Positions 1 to 7,964 of a stretch of 24,308 bases of DNA are shown here, piece after piece. A program made the position numbers and the translations under genes. The notes beneath the pieces are model-generated. The model did not search any database. It had not been told where the DNA came from and was given only the letters and a program-made list of their open reading frames with translations. The stretch is from CAZJFH01 sp964545205. GTDB lineage: Bacteria > Pseudomonadota > Alphaproteobacteria > Rhodospirillales > Magnetospirillaceae. The stretch covers positions 1 to 24,308 of the forward strand of contig CAZJFH010000074.1 in NCBI GenBank assembly GCA_964545205.1, in the 5' to 3' direction. How positions within the stretch are numbered: position 1 is the stretch's first letter; every line of letters starts with the position of its first letter.

Positions 1-1912
1 GAGCCTGCAGCGCCTCGACCAGGCGCAGCTTGTGCTCGGGGCTGGTGCGCGCGAACACGTCGACCGCGACCGCCGCTTCGATCAGGGCCTGCTGGTCCAT
101 CGCGTCGATCTCGGGCCCGGCCAGGACGCGGTCGGTGCTCACGAAGCCGAGCTGGCGGGCGATGGCGGCGGCGGTGGCCGGATGGTCGCCGGTGATCATC
201 TTGATGCGCACGCCGGCGGCGCGGCATTCGGCGACGGATTCGATCGCCTCCTCGCGCGGCGGGTCGATGAGGCCGACGAGGCCGAGAAGGCACAAGCCCT
301 CCGCCACGTCGTCGAAATCGAGTTCGCCCTTGCCCGACGGCGCGTCCTTCACCGCGATGGCCAGGACCCGCTGGCCGCGGCCGGCCATGCGCTCCATGCG
401 CTGGCTCCACGCGGTCACGTCCAGCGGGCATTCGCTGCCGTCGCTCCGCCGCTCGCCGGCGCACATGCCGAGAACCTGCTCCGGCGCGCCCTTCACGACG
501 ATGTAGCCGTTGCCGGCGTGGTCGTGATGCAGGGTGGCCATGAACCGGTGGGCGGCGTCGAACGGAATCACGTCGGTGCGCGGCCAGCGCTGGCGGTCGA
601 GATCGAGGTCGAGACCGGCCTTCATCGCGCCGATCAGCAGCGCGCCCTCCATGGGATCGCCCTCGACGCTCCAGCCCTGGTCGGACCGTCGCAGATGCGC
701 ATCGTTGCACAGCAGGCCCGCCAGGGCGATCTGGTGCAGCAGCGGCCGGTGGTCGGCCTCGACCTCGCGCCCGTCGACGGTGAACGCGCCGTGCGGGTCG
801 TAGCCGACCCCGCTGACTTCGTAAGCGCGCGCCGAGGTTTCGACGCCGGCCAGCGTCATTTCGTTGCGCGTCAGCGTCCCGGTCTTGTCGGAGCAGATGA
901 TCGACACCGCACCCAGGGTCTCCACCGCCGGCAGGCGGCGGATGATGGCGTTGCGGCGGGCCATGCGCTGCACGCCGATCGCCAGGGTGACGGTCAGGAT
1001 CGCTGGCAGGCCCTCGGGAATGGCGGCGACCGCCAACCCAACCACCACCATGAACATCTCGCTCGCGCCCATGTCGCGGACGAGCACGCCGAAGGCGAAG
1101 GTCAGGGCGGCCGCGCCGAGCACGGCGATGGTCAGCCAGCGGGCGAAGGTCTCCATCTGGCGCAGCAGCGGCGTGGTCAGCGACTGTACTTCGCCGATCA
1201 TCGCGCTGATGCGCCCGAGTTCGGTGGCGCTGCCGGTGGCGACCACCACGCCCAGCCCGTGCCCCTTGGTGACCAGCGTGCCGGTGAACGCCATGCTGGT
1301 GCGGTCGGCCAGGGCGGCGTCGGCGGCGACCGCCTGCTCGCCCTTGTCGACCGGCATCGACTCGCCGGTCAGCGCCGCCTCCTGCACCGCCAGGCCCTTC
1401 GCCCGCACCAGCCGCAGATCGGCGGGGACCCGGTCGCCCGGTTCGAGGACCACCACGTCGCCCGGCACCAGCTCCTCCGCCGCCACCGTCAGCCGGCGGC
1501 CGTCGCGGATCACCGTGCAGCGCGGCGCCAGCATGTCGCGGATGGCGTCCAAGGCCTTCTCGGCGCGGCCCTCCTGGACGAATCCGATGACGGCGTTGAT
1601 CACGACGACGGCCAGGATCACGACCGTGTCGACCCAGTGGCCGAGCAGCGCCGTGACCACCGCCGCCGCGATCAGCACCTGGATCAGCAGATTGTTGAAC
1701 TGCGCCAGGAACCGCTTCGGCCAGGGGCGGCCCGGGGCGCTGGGCAGCCGGTTCGGACCATGCGCCTCCAGCCGCCGCCGCGCCTCGGCCTCGTCCAGGC
1801 CGGCGGCGGAGGTCCGCAATGCGGCGATGGCATCCTGGGCGGATGCGGCGTGCGCGGCACCGCTGGTCAGGTCGTCCGCGCCAACGGTGTCACGAACGCC
1901 GAGCGTGTCCAT
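1..1912 (-). CDS. Cation-transporting P-type ATPase (P2-like), N-terminal 637 residues; C-terminus outside window
   Basis: The product is an integral membrane pump that uses ATP to move a cation, with a phospho-aspartate intermediate. Visible motifs in order: an N-terminal cation-ATPase domain (about residues 30-80), membrane segments near 75-115, the actuator motif TGES at 182-185, membrane segments near 260-315 with PEGLP at 299-303, the phosphorylation motif DKTGT with Asp342, a nucleotide-binding KGAPEQ, and the hinge-side ITGDHP. This order fits the PacL/PMA-type P2 branch. No CPC-type heavy-metal motif or N-terminal metal-binding domain is present, so a P1B metal pump is unlikely. The ion (Ca2+, Mg2+, Na+/K+ or H+) cannot be read from the part visible. 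The ATG at 1912 is chosen because AGGAGG lies just upstream. The gene is 148 bp downstream of the Spo0M gene on the same strand, so cotranscription is possible but not shown. Confidence 0.93.
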   Translation of the reverse strand, partial: MDTLGVRDTVGADDLTSGAAHAASAQDAIAALRTSAAGLDEAEARRRLEAHGPNRLPSAPGRPWPKRFLAQFNNLLIQVLIAAAVVTALLGHWVDTVVILAVVVINAVIGFVQEGRAEKALDAIRDMLAPRCTVIRDGRRLTVAAEELVPGDVVVLEPGDRVPADLRLVRAKGLAVQEAALTGESMPVDKGEQAVAADAALADRTSMAFTGTLVTKGHGLGVVVATGSATELGRISAMIGEVQSLTTPLLRQMETFARWLTIAVLGAAALTFAFGVLVRDMGASEMFMVVVGLAVAAIPEGLPAILTVTLAIGVQRMARRNAIIRRLPAVETLGAVSIICSDKTGTLTRNEMTLAGVETSARAYEVSGVGYDPHGAFTVDGREVEADHRPLLHQIALAGLLCNDAHLRRSDQGWSVEGDPMEGALLIGAMKAGLDLDLDRQRWPRTDVIPFDAAHRFMATLHHDHAGNGYIVVKGAPEQVLGMCAGERRSDGSECPLDVTAWSQRMERMAGRGQRVLAIAVKDAPSGKGELDFDDVAEGLCLLGLVGLIDPPREEAIESVAECRAAGVRIKMITGDHPATAAAIARQLGFVSTDRVLAGPEIDAMDQQALIEAAVAVDVFARTSPEHKLRLVEALQA

Positions 1913-2060
1913 CGAACCCTCCTGCATCCCGTCGCGCCTCTTTCAACACGCAAATGCTGAGGTGTGGGCGGATATCAATGGAGGAATGCCCGAGAATCGG
2001 GGCGCAGCCACGGTTTGTCGACCTCGTGCCCTGGGAAGCCGCTGGGACGGGTACGATCGC

Positions 2061-2813
2061 TCAGGCCCTGAGGCGTGGCAGGTGGCCGATGGCGCGGCGG
2101 AGGGCGGCGGCGAAGTCGGCGGCCGGCGTGCCGCCGGCAGCGACCCGCAGGCGAAGCCCGGTTTCGCCGCCGAAGCTGAACAGGCCGCCGCGGCGGTCGA
2201 CGGTCACCAGCACGTCGATGGCGCCGTTGCCGGCCGGCTCGAACGCGATCTCCACTTCCTGGATGCGCCAGTCGCCGAATCCCGTCGGCCGGAAATCGAA
2301 TTCCTGGACGAAGGGCATGCGGCGGCGCGGATTGTGCTCGACCTCGACTTCGGCAAGCCGGAAGCCGGCGCGCTCCATGCCCTCGAACACGCTGCGCATG
2401 GCGGCGTTCGGCAGCACGCGGACCGCGTCGCTGTCGCTGGGATCGATCGCGTTGGGGACGTCGAGACGGGTGCGCAGCACGGTGCTGGTGCTGCCGAGCG
2501 ACAGCGGCGCGAAAGCCGGCACCCGCATCGTGAACGGCACTTCCCGCAGCTCGCCGGGGGCGACCGCGACGGACTCGGCGACGCGTGCCGAGGCGACGGT
2601 GATCTGGCCGTAGACCCGCTGATCGTTGCGGGTCTCGACGATGCAGCGCGTCACCAGTTCGATTTCGACGCCGTCGATGCGCTGCGGGACGTCGCCGGGC
2701 CGGATCACGATCTTGCCGGACAGGGTCTCGTCGACCGAGAGTTGCGGATTGTCGACGATGGTGTCGACCTTGGCGCCGCCGATGCCGATGCTGGCCAGCA
2801 CGTTCTTCAACAT
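2061..2813 (-). CDS. Spo0M family protein (sporulation-control/arrestin-fold)
   Basis: The 250-residue length is close to Bacillus Spo0M (about 258). The N-terminus carries the family hallmark LASIGIGGAKVDT (6-18), followed by two beta-rich arrestin-like halves. Further family features are the DP-x-D-x-D stretch near 125-129, the FVQEFDF segment at 168-174 that opens the second half, and a conserved GF-x-L near 150-153. No signal peptide or membrane segment is seen, so it should be cytoplasmic. In Bacillus, Spo0M influences sporulation and cytokinesis. This organism is not expected to sporulate, so here the family name describes only the fold. The ATG at 2813 is preferred to an in-frame upstream start because homology begins there and AGGA lies just before it. 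It is the last gene of a four-gene minus-strand set. Confidence 0.88.
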   Translation of the reverse strand: MLKNVLASIGIGGAKVDTIVDNPQLSVDETLSGKIVIRPGDVPQRIDGVEIELVTRCIVETRNDQRVYGQITVASARVAESVAVAPGELREVPFTMRVPAFAPLSLGSTSTVLRTRLDVPNAIDPSDSDAVRVLPNAAMRSVFEGMERAGFRLAEVEVEHNPRRRMPFVQEFDFRPTGFGDWRIQEVEIAFEPAGNGAIDVLVTVDRRGGLFSFGGETGLRLRVAAGGTPAADFAAALRRAIGHLPRLRA

Positions 2814-2847
2814 TGTTCCTGCGCTCTCCGATATGTGAAGTTGCCTG

Positions 2848-2879
2848 GAGCTGCGGGACCGACGTCCGTCCCGCAGCTC
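2848..2879 (-). other. 12-bp perfect stem-loop upstream of the Spo0M gene
   Basis: The arms GAGCTGCGGGAC (2848-2859) and GTCCCGCAGCTC (2868-2879) pair perfectly around an 8-nt loop. It lies in the 125-bp gap between the 75-residue gene and the Spo0M gene. No T-run follows on either strand, so it is not a canonical intrinsic terminator. It may stabilise or process the mRNA so that the two ends of the operon accumulate differently. Confidence 0.6.
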
Positions 2880-2938
2880 AGGCGGATGACGTCGCCGCAT
2901 TCACCGCCGTTCCCCGTCGATGCGTTCGTCTTTTCCGA

Positions 2939-3166
2939 TCAGGCCAGGAACGGCAGCAGGTTCGACACCGCGTCCCCGAGCGTGCTCCAGCAACTGCCGG
3001 CGGCGCCGGAGACGGTGTTCCAGGCGTCCAGCAGGCGGCCCGCGGCGAGCAGGTCGCCAAGGCCGGTCAGCTCGTTCCAGGCCCCGGTGCAGCTCTGCGC
3101 GGCGGCGTCGATGCTCTCGACGGCGGCTGGTGGTTGCGGCAGCGGAGGTGTGGTGGTCGGTTCCAT
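2939..3166 (-). CDS. Small protein of unknown function, 75 residues
   Basis: I do not recognise this protein. It has a Pro/Thr-rich N-terminus (residues 3-13) and then an alanine/leucine-rich, probably helical body with three Trp (30, 49, 60) and two Cys (26 and 59). It ends in a hydrophobic tail (LLPFLA). There is no signal peptide; the C-terminal tail might sit in or on a membrane. The case for a real gene is positional: it starts 13 nt after the stop of the zeta-like gene on the same strand and sits within a tight operon. The ribosome binding site is weak (AGAGCA), so translation may depend on coupling. Confidence 0.55.
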   Translation of the reverse strand: MEPTTTPPLPQPPAAVESIDAAAQSCTGAWNELTGLGDLLAAGRLLDAWNTVSGAAGSCWSTLGDAVSNLLPFLA

Positions 3167-3179
3167 TGCGGTGCTCTGT

Positions 3180-3497
3180 TCAGTCGGTGGCGGCGAACTG
3201 GCTGTGGGCGGCGCGCTGGGCCTCCATCAGGAGACGACGAAGCTCGTGCGGGTCCGCGGGGCGGCCGCGGCCGGCCAGGCTCGCGGACAGCATCTCCAGC
3301 ACGTCGTCATGACCGGGCTCGCGGTGGTCGGCGGCGATCACCTCGGCCGCGAAGCTGTCCAGATCCTCGGGGGCGAGGCCGAGCGAACGGCCGACCGACA
3401 GGCCGAGCAGAAGGTTGCGCCGCGCGACGACGTTGTATTCGGTGGCCTCGTACAGGCACTGTTCCATGGCGGGTGTTCTCTCGTTGTTGGCAAGCAT
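3180..3497 (-). CDS. Divergent DUF1476 / F1-ATPase inhibitor zeta-like protein, 105 residues
   Basis: The length equals that of the alphaproteobacterial zeta subunit (about 105 residues), and the core is recognisable: ARRN-LLLGL at 25-33, a downstream AAEVIAAD (50-57), PGHDDV at 61-66, and LRR with Glu-Ala near 87-93. Zeta binds the F1-ATPase and blocks ATP hydrolysis through its N-terminal segment. Here that segment lacks the usual acidic DDRE...KFAHD pattern, so the inhibitory role may be lost or changed. The ATG at 3497 directly follows the TGA of the TerB gene (TGAATG) and has GAGG 8 nt upstream. A second ATG at 3467 would remove ten residues. Genomes of this group usually carry a separate canonical zeta gene, so this is probably a paralogue with a new partner (inference). 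Confidence 0.75.
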   Translation of the reverse strand: MLANNERTPAMEQCLYEATEYNVVARRNLLLGLSVGRSLGLAPEDLDSFAAEVIAADHREPGHDDVLEMLSASLAGRGRPADPHELRRLLMEAQRAAHSQFAATD

Positions 3498-3962
3498 TCA
3501 GGCGGCCTCGACCAGGTCGAGTTCGGCCGGATCGACGCCGAGCAGCTCGCAGATGCACAGCACCAGGGTGCGTTCCTCGCTGTCGATCTGGAGATCCGCC
3601 GCCGCGACGGCGTAGCAGGCGGCGACCAGCATGCGGGCCTCGATGTCCAGGGCCTTCAGCCCGGCGACCTGTTCCAGCGCCCAGCTTTCGGCCGCCTTCT
3701 CGTCCTCTTCGAACTGGCGGATGATCTCGTCGAAGCTCTGCAGGACGTCCGCGGGCGGAAACACCGCCAGCACGTCGGAGCCGCGAATGGCCGCCAGCAT
3801 GCGGCGGCGCTCCGCGGGCGCCACCCAGCCGTCGGCATAGGCGACGGCGGCACAGGCGGCGACCACCGTCTCCATCAGCGACTCCTTGCTCTGCAGGGCG
3901 AGCATGGTCGAGAGGTCGGCGGAGGTAGGGTTCCAAGCAGGGGAAGGCCTGCGCATACTCAT
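3498..3962 (-). CDS. TerB family (tellurite resistance-like) protein, 154 residues
   Basis: Two helical half-domains each carry an acidic, potentially metal-binding motif: AYADGWVAPAE (41-51, Asp44, Glu51) and AAADLQIDSEE (120-130, Asp123, Asp127). This is the TerB/DjlA-like all-helical fold. TerB proteins occur in stress-response (Ter) systems and are thought to sense or bind metal near the membrane. No signal peptide or membrane segment is seen. A tail of about 20 residues precedes the domain. The ATG at 3962 is supported by AGGAG 8 nt upstream. It is the first gene of the minus-strand operon, and its stop abuts the start of the zeta-like gene. A role in tellurite resistance itself should not be assumed. 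Confidence 0.82.
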   Translation of the reverse strand: MSMRRPSPAWNPTSADLSTMLALQSKESLMETVVAACAAVAYADGWVAPAERRRMLAAIRGSDVLAVFPPADVLQSFDEIIRQFEEDEKAAESWALEQVAGLKALDIEARMLVAACYAVAAADLQIDSEERTLVLCICELLGVDPAELDLVEAA

Positions 3963-4046
3963 TCAAACGGCTCCTGGGTCATCGGGGTTGACGCGCTGCG
4001 CCGCGCATGCATAGACAAATGTTGAAGCGTCATAGGATATCAATAG

Positions 4047-4970
4047 ATGGAAGATGAAGATTCGGGATCACCGCGACAGCGGGGCCTGATGCAGGCCACC
4101 TTCCGCCAGTTGGAGGCCTTCGAAGCGACGGCACGGCTGGGCAGCATGGCCAAGGCCGCCGAGGAGCTGCATCTGAGCCAGCCAACGCTGTCGATGCAGA
4201 TCAAGAAGCTGTCGGACGTCGTCGGCGCGCCGCTGTTCGATCATGTCGGGCGGATGTTGCGGCTGACCGACGAAGGCGCGGATCTCTTGGCGGCGTGCCG
4301 CGAGATCTTCGCCGCGGCGGCACGGTTCGAGGCGGCGTTGTCGGAACGGCGCGGACTGTTGCGCGGCACGCTCCGCATCGCCGCGGCCACGACGGCCAAG
4401 TATTTCGTGCCGCGCCTGCTCGGCGAGTTCTGCCGTCGTCATCCCGCGATCGACGTCGCGCTGGAGGTCGGCACCAGGCCGCGGATCCTGCAGCGGCTGC
4501 GCGACGACCTCGACGATCTCTATGTCTTCAGCCAAGTCCCCGAGGCGCCGGCGGTCGAGGCCATTCCGTTCCTGGACGACGCCCTGGTGGTGATCGCGCC
4601 GTCCGGACATCCGTTGGCAGACCGGAACGGCGTCAGCCTGGCCGAAGTGGTCCGGGAGCCGCTGATCCTGCGCGAGCCCGGATCGGGAACGCGGACGGCC
4701 GTCGACCAGCGCTTCGCTGAATGCGGCCTCGCTCCGCGCGTGCGCATGCAGCTCGGCAGCAACGAGGCGATCAAGCAGGCGGTCATCGGTGGGCTGGGCC
4801 TGTCCATCCTGTCCCGGACTTCACTGGAACACGACCTCGACCCCCGCCTCGTCCGACTGGACGTGCAGGGCTTCCCGATGCACCACCGCTGGTATCTCGT
4901 CCACCCGGCCGGCCGGCGCCTGTCGACGACCGCGCATGCCTTCATCGACGGGTTGATGCACCCGACCTGA
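4047..4970 (+). CDS. LysR family transcriptional regulator
   Basis: A winged helix-turn-helix lies at about residues 19-78, with the family pattern FRQLEAFEATARLGSMAKAA and then LSQPTLSMQIKKL. A LysR substrate-binding domain follows from about 104 (GTLRIAAATTAKYFVPRLL) to the end. The sequence resembles the CbbR/CysB-like branch in keeping a Thr-rich ligand loop and a conserved GLGLSILS segment. Total length is 307 residues from the ATG at 4047 (AGGA upstream), or 293 from the ATG at 4089, which would fit the family better at the N-terminus. The gene is divergent from the TerB operon with 84 bp between them, the usual layout for a LysR regulator and its target, so that operon is a candidate target. 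The effector is unknown. Confidence 0.93.
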   Translation: MEDEDSGSPRQRGLMQATFRQLEAFEATARLGSMAKAAEELHLSQPTLSMQIKKLSDVVGAPLFDHVGRMLRLTDEGADLLAACREIFAAAARFEAALSERRGLLRGTLRIAAATTAKYFVPRLLGEFCRRHPAIDVALEVGTRPRILQRLRDDLDDLYVFSQVPEAPAVEAIPFLDDALVVIAPSGHPLADRNGVSLAEVVREPLILREPGSGTRTAVDQRFAECGLAPRVRMQLGSNEAIKQAVIGGLGLSILSRTSLEHDLDPRLVRLDVQGFPMHHRWYLVHPAGRRLSTTAHAFIDGLMHPT

Positions 4971-4988
4971 TTTCGCGATCTCTCGGCC

Positions 4989-6440
4989 TCAGCCGACGGG
5001 TCCGGCGATGTCGCGCAGCTTCAGGAATTCCCGCCGCGTCTTCGGCCCATAGGTGGCGAAGCTGGGATTCGGAGCGGCGCGGTGCGCGGCGCGCCGGATC
5101 GCGACGCCGTCGCGCGCCCCGTGGCGCCGGTGCGCGGCGGGATCGATCCCGTGCAGTTCGGCGGCGTTGAGGCCGAAGATGCGGGCGCGGATGTCGGGCG
5201 TGATCTCGGGATAGCCGTGGCGCTCGCGCAGCCGTTCGGCGATCTGGAACGTGCGGAAGGCCTGGATCTGGTCCTGCGGGCTGCCGTACCAGATCGAATC
5301 GGTGCCCCACAGGATGCGGTCGGGCCCGAGGTGCTTCAGCAGCTTGCCGAGCAGATGCGCCGCCTCCTCGGGATCGCGCATGACGTAGCGCCAGGTGCTG
5401 CCGAGCTCGGCATAGACGTTGCCGTCCGGGCCGATGCCGTTCTCGCGCAGCGAGGTGATCAGGCGGTCGACGCCGTCGTCGCGGTCGGGATCGTAGGGCC
5501 CCTCGGCCTCGCCCGGCACGTAGCCCGAGTGGTAGACGACGAAGCGGGCCTGCGGGAACATCCGCGCCGCCGGGCCGATGTCGCGGCAGGTCGAGTATTC
5601 GTAAGGAAAGCCGCCGCTTAGCGGCAGGCCCTTGTGGGTGACGAAGCGGCCCACGCCCAAGCCCAGCCCCTTCTCGATCAGCGGGATGCCGTGCGCCTCG
5701 TCGTCGAGGAAGAAGCCGTGCCCGTCCGGACCCCATTGCGTGTACATCTTCCAGCCGGAGACGCCGAACTCGCGGGCGTCGCGCTCCATGCGCTCGAAGG
5801 CGCCGGGCAATTGCGGCTGCACCAGCGACTGGATCAGCAGCCGGCCGCCGTCCTGCAACTGCCCAACCATCTCGCGCGTCCGCGCCGCTTCCGCCGTGGT
5901 CAGCGGGTTCTCGTCCGGCGCCGAGGGCACCATCGACAGCATCGCCACGTCGGTGTCGCTGTCCAGGAACACCTCGCGGATCAGCGCGTCCGCCGACAGG
6001 CATTCGGGCCGGTCGGGATCGGCGCAGCGCGACTGCGGATAGAAGCTCAGCACCTCGTTCCAGTGGTTGCTCCAGCCGCCGCTCGCATCGACGTGGTGGG
6101 TCTGGACGTCGAAGATGAACTCGTCGCCGCCCACCGCCGCCTGGGCCAGCTCGGGATCCAGCGCGGCGTCGGCGGGAATGGCGAAATAGCCGCCGCCCCG
6201 GCCGGCCGCGGCGAAGGCGTCGTTGAAGGCCAGCAGGGTGGCGGCGGCGCCGCAGGCCGAGGTCAGGAAGGCGCGGCGCGATTGCGCGAGCCGCCGCGCC
6301 GTTTCGTCGGCGCGCCGATGCGCCAGCCGCACGGCGGCCATGGCGGCGGCGCCGAGCGGGCGCGGCGCGAACTCGCCATTGCTGGTGGCGTCCAGCTTGA
6401 TCGGCAGGCGGCGGCCGTCGGGATCGAAGTTCCAGGGCAT
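4989..6440 (-). CDS. Amidohydrolase (Amidohydro_2 type) with internal twin-arginine motif
   Basis: This is a 483-residue metal-dependent hydrolase of the TIM-barrel amidohydrolase superfamily; the substrate is unknown. Candidate metal and catalytic residues are His115/His116 (DVQTHH, with Gln113 in the place of the first His of a classic HxH), Lys231 in GWKMY, His269 in VTHKG, His304 in YHSGY and Asp381 in GTDSIW. A Tat-type signal (SRRAFLT at 54-60, then a hydrophobic stretch to about 78) follows an unusually long N-terminal part. The ATG at 6440 has a strong AGGAGG site that overlaps the stop of the upstream gene. The in-frame ATG at 6341 would give a normal-length signal but lacks a ribosome binding site. 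It is cotranscribed with the next amidohydrolase (gap 10 nt). Confidence 0.88.
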   Translation of the reverse strand: MPWNFDPDGRRLPIKLDATSNGEFAPRPLGAAAMAAVRLAHRRADETARRLAQSRRAFLTSACGAAATLLAFNDAFAAAGRGGGYFAIPADAALDPELAQAAVGGDEFIFDVQTHHVDASGGWSNHWNEVLSFYPQSRCADPDRPECLSADALIREVFLDSDTDVAMLSMVPSAPDENPLTTAEAARTREMVGQLQDGGRLLIQSLVQPQLPGAFERMERDAREFGVSGWKMYTQWGPDGHGFFLDDEAHGIPLIEKGLGLGVGRFVTHKGLPLSGGFPYEYSTCRDIGPAARMFPQARFVVYHSGYVPGEAEGPYDPDRDDGVDRLITSLRENGIGPDGNVYAELGSTWRYVMRDPEEAAHLLGKLLKHLGPDRILWGTDSIWYGSPQDQIQAFRTFQIAERLRERHGYPEITPDIRARIFGLNAAELHGIDPAAHRRHGARDGVAIRRAAHRAAPNPSFATYGPKTRREFLKLRDIAGPVG

Positions 6441-6450
6441 CTACGCCTCC

Positions 6451-7785
6451 TCAGTCGTGCACCACCACGCCGCCCTTGACGACGCGGTCGATGGCGGCGG
6501 CGTTGGCGATGTCGGCGAGCGGGTCGCGGTCGAGCACCACGAGGTCGGCGAGCTTGCCGGGCTCGATGGTCCCGAGGTCGGCGGCGCGGCCCATCGCGGC
6601 GGCGCCGCCGCGCGTGGCGGCGGTCAGCGCCTGCAGCGGCGTCAGTCCGTGCGCGACCATCAGGCGCAGTTCGCGATGGAGCGCCGGGCCGTGCAGGGTG
6701 CCGATGTTGCCGGCGTCCGACCCGGCGGCGATGGTCACGCCATGCTCGGCCGCGCGCCGCAGGTTGCGGGCCTCGGCCTCCGACACCGCCGGCCCGGCCA
6801 GGCGGCGCGGGCCTGGCAGGTCCCGCCAGGAGGCGATCGCCCGCGGGTCGCCGAGTCGGCGTTCGATCGGGCTGAGATCGACGGCGCCGCCGAGCACCTC
6901 GCGATAGCCTTCGTCGACGACCAGGGTGGTGACGTAGACGACGTCGCGGCGCGCCAGCGTCTGGGCGAAACCGGCGTCGAACGCCGCATCCTCGACGGAG
7001 TGGGCGAGGACGTCGACGCCGGCGGCGACCACGGCGCGGGCGATGTCGAGACGCGTCGCATGGGCGACCACCGGCACGCCGGCGGCGTCGGCCGCCGCGA
7101 TCGCCGCGCGCACCCAGGGCATGTCGGCGTCCAGGCTGCCGTCCGGCACGAACCACACCTTGATCAGGTCCGGGTCGCGGCGCAGCAGCCGCCGGACCTG
7201 CTCGCGCGCCTGCTCGGGGCCGTCGATGGCGATGATCGGCGGGTCGTCGAGGCCGGACAGCGCGTCCGGCGCGATGGTGCCCAGCAGCGGCCCGGCGACG
7301 GCGACGCGCGGCGCCACCTCCAGGGCGGCGGCGCGCTCGCGCAGCTCGAAGGTCCACATCGGCCCGCCCATGTCGACCACGCCGGTGACGCCGCTGGCGA
7401 TGTATCGCGCCAGGGTGGCGTCGAGATCGCGGCGGATGGCGGCGATCTCCTCGGAATAGGGTCGGCGATGGCGCAGGTCCATGACGTCGGGCCGCGTGTA
7501 GAGCCCGCCGGACTGGAAGAAATGCACGTGGGCGTCGATCAGCCCGGGGATGATCCATTTGCCGGCGGCGTCGATCACCTCGGCGCCGTCCGGCACGGGG
7601 ACCGCCTCGGCCGGCCCGACGCGCAGGATGCGATCGCCCGCGACCAGCACCGTCTGTCCGGGACGGGCCGGCGCGCCGGTGCCGTCGACGACGGTGCCGC
7701 CGACCAGGGCGAGGCTGTCGGCGCCGGCCGGAGCGGGCCCCCAGGCCAGGGCGACGAGCAGCGCGGTGGCAAGACGGCTTCGCAT
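6451..7785 (-). CDS. Exported amidohydrolase (imidazolonepropionase-like)
   Basis: This is a 444-residue amidohydrolase superfamily enzyme with a complete set of metal ligands: H86-x-H88 (DAHVHF), Lys209 (IKVWF), His242 (VAHAT), His262 (LAHSVED) and Asp357 (GSDAG). The C-terminal IEPGKLADLVVLDRDP is typical of this subgroup. A signal peptide (about residues 1-22, ending in AGA) predicts periplasmic location. The ATG at 7785 is chosen because it starts the signal peptide directly. An upstream GTG at 7830 would add 15 polar residues, and neither start has a good ribosome binding site. The substrate is unknown; cyclic amides, dipeptides and prolidase-like substrates are all seen in the group. 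It leads a two-gene operon with the other amidohydrolase. Confidence 0.9.
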   Translation of the reverse strand: MRSRLATALLVALAWGPAPAGADSLALVGGTVVDGTGAPARPGQTVLVAGDRILRVGPAEAVPVPDGAEVIDAAGKWIIPGLIDAHVHFFQSGGLYTRPDVMDLRHRRPYSEEIAAIRRDLDATLARYIASGVTGVVDMGGPMWTFELRERAAALEVAPRVAVAGPLLGTIAPDALSGLDDPPIIAIDGPEQAREQVRRLLRRDPDLIKVWFVPDGSLDADMPWVRAAIAAADAAGVPVVAHATRLDIARAVVAAGVDVLAHSVEDAAFDAGFAQTLARRDVVYVTTLVVDEGYREVLGGAVDLSPIERRLGDPRAIASWRDLPGPRRLAGPAVSEAEARNLRRAAEHGVTIAAGSDAGNIGTLHGPALHRELRLMVAHGLTPLQALTAATRGGAAAMGRAADLGTIEPGKLADLVVLDRDPLADIANAAAIDRVVKGGVVVHD

Positions 7786-7964
7786 CGAAAGCCAACGACA
7801 GCCGCAGCCGTTTGTTCGCGCCTCGGCCACCGATGCGATCGGCCGCGCGCTTCCGGTCCCGACCGCGTCGGCGCCGGATCAGGCAATCTATCCCCAAGGC
7901 CTAATGCACATGCCTTCTTGACACTCCCAAATGTATTGACGGCTGCACGTTTTCTCGGGGTCCG

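Noticed and set aside
3988..4016. TTGACG with a -10 before the LysR gene
   Set aside because: The -35 is good but the bases at the -10 position (ATAGAC, or CATAGA one base closer) match poorly, so I do not list it as a promoter.
864..4025. Very long open frame on the plus strand, opposite the ATPase and TerB operon
   Set aside because: It runs antisense to genes with clear homology. Its composition (Arg, Ala, Ser, Pro runs) is what high GC at third positions produces by chance.
7918..7946. TTGACA upstream of the beta-propeller gene as a promoter
   Set aside because: No acceptable -10 lies 16-18 bases downstream.
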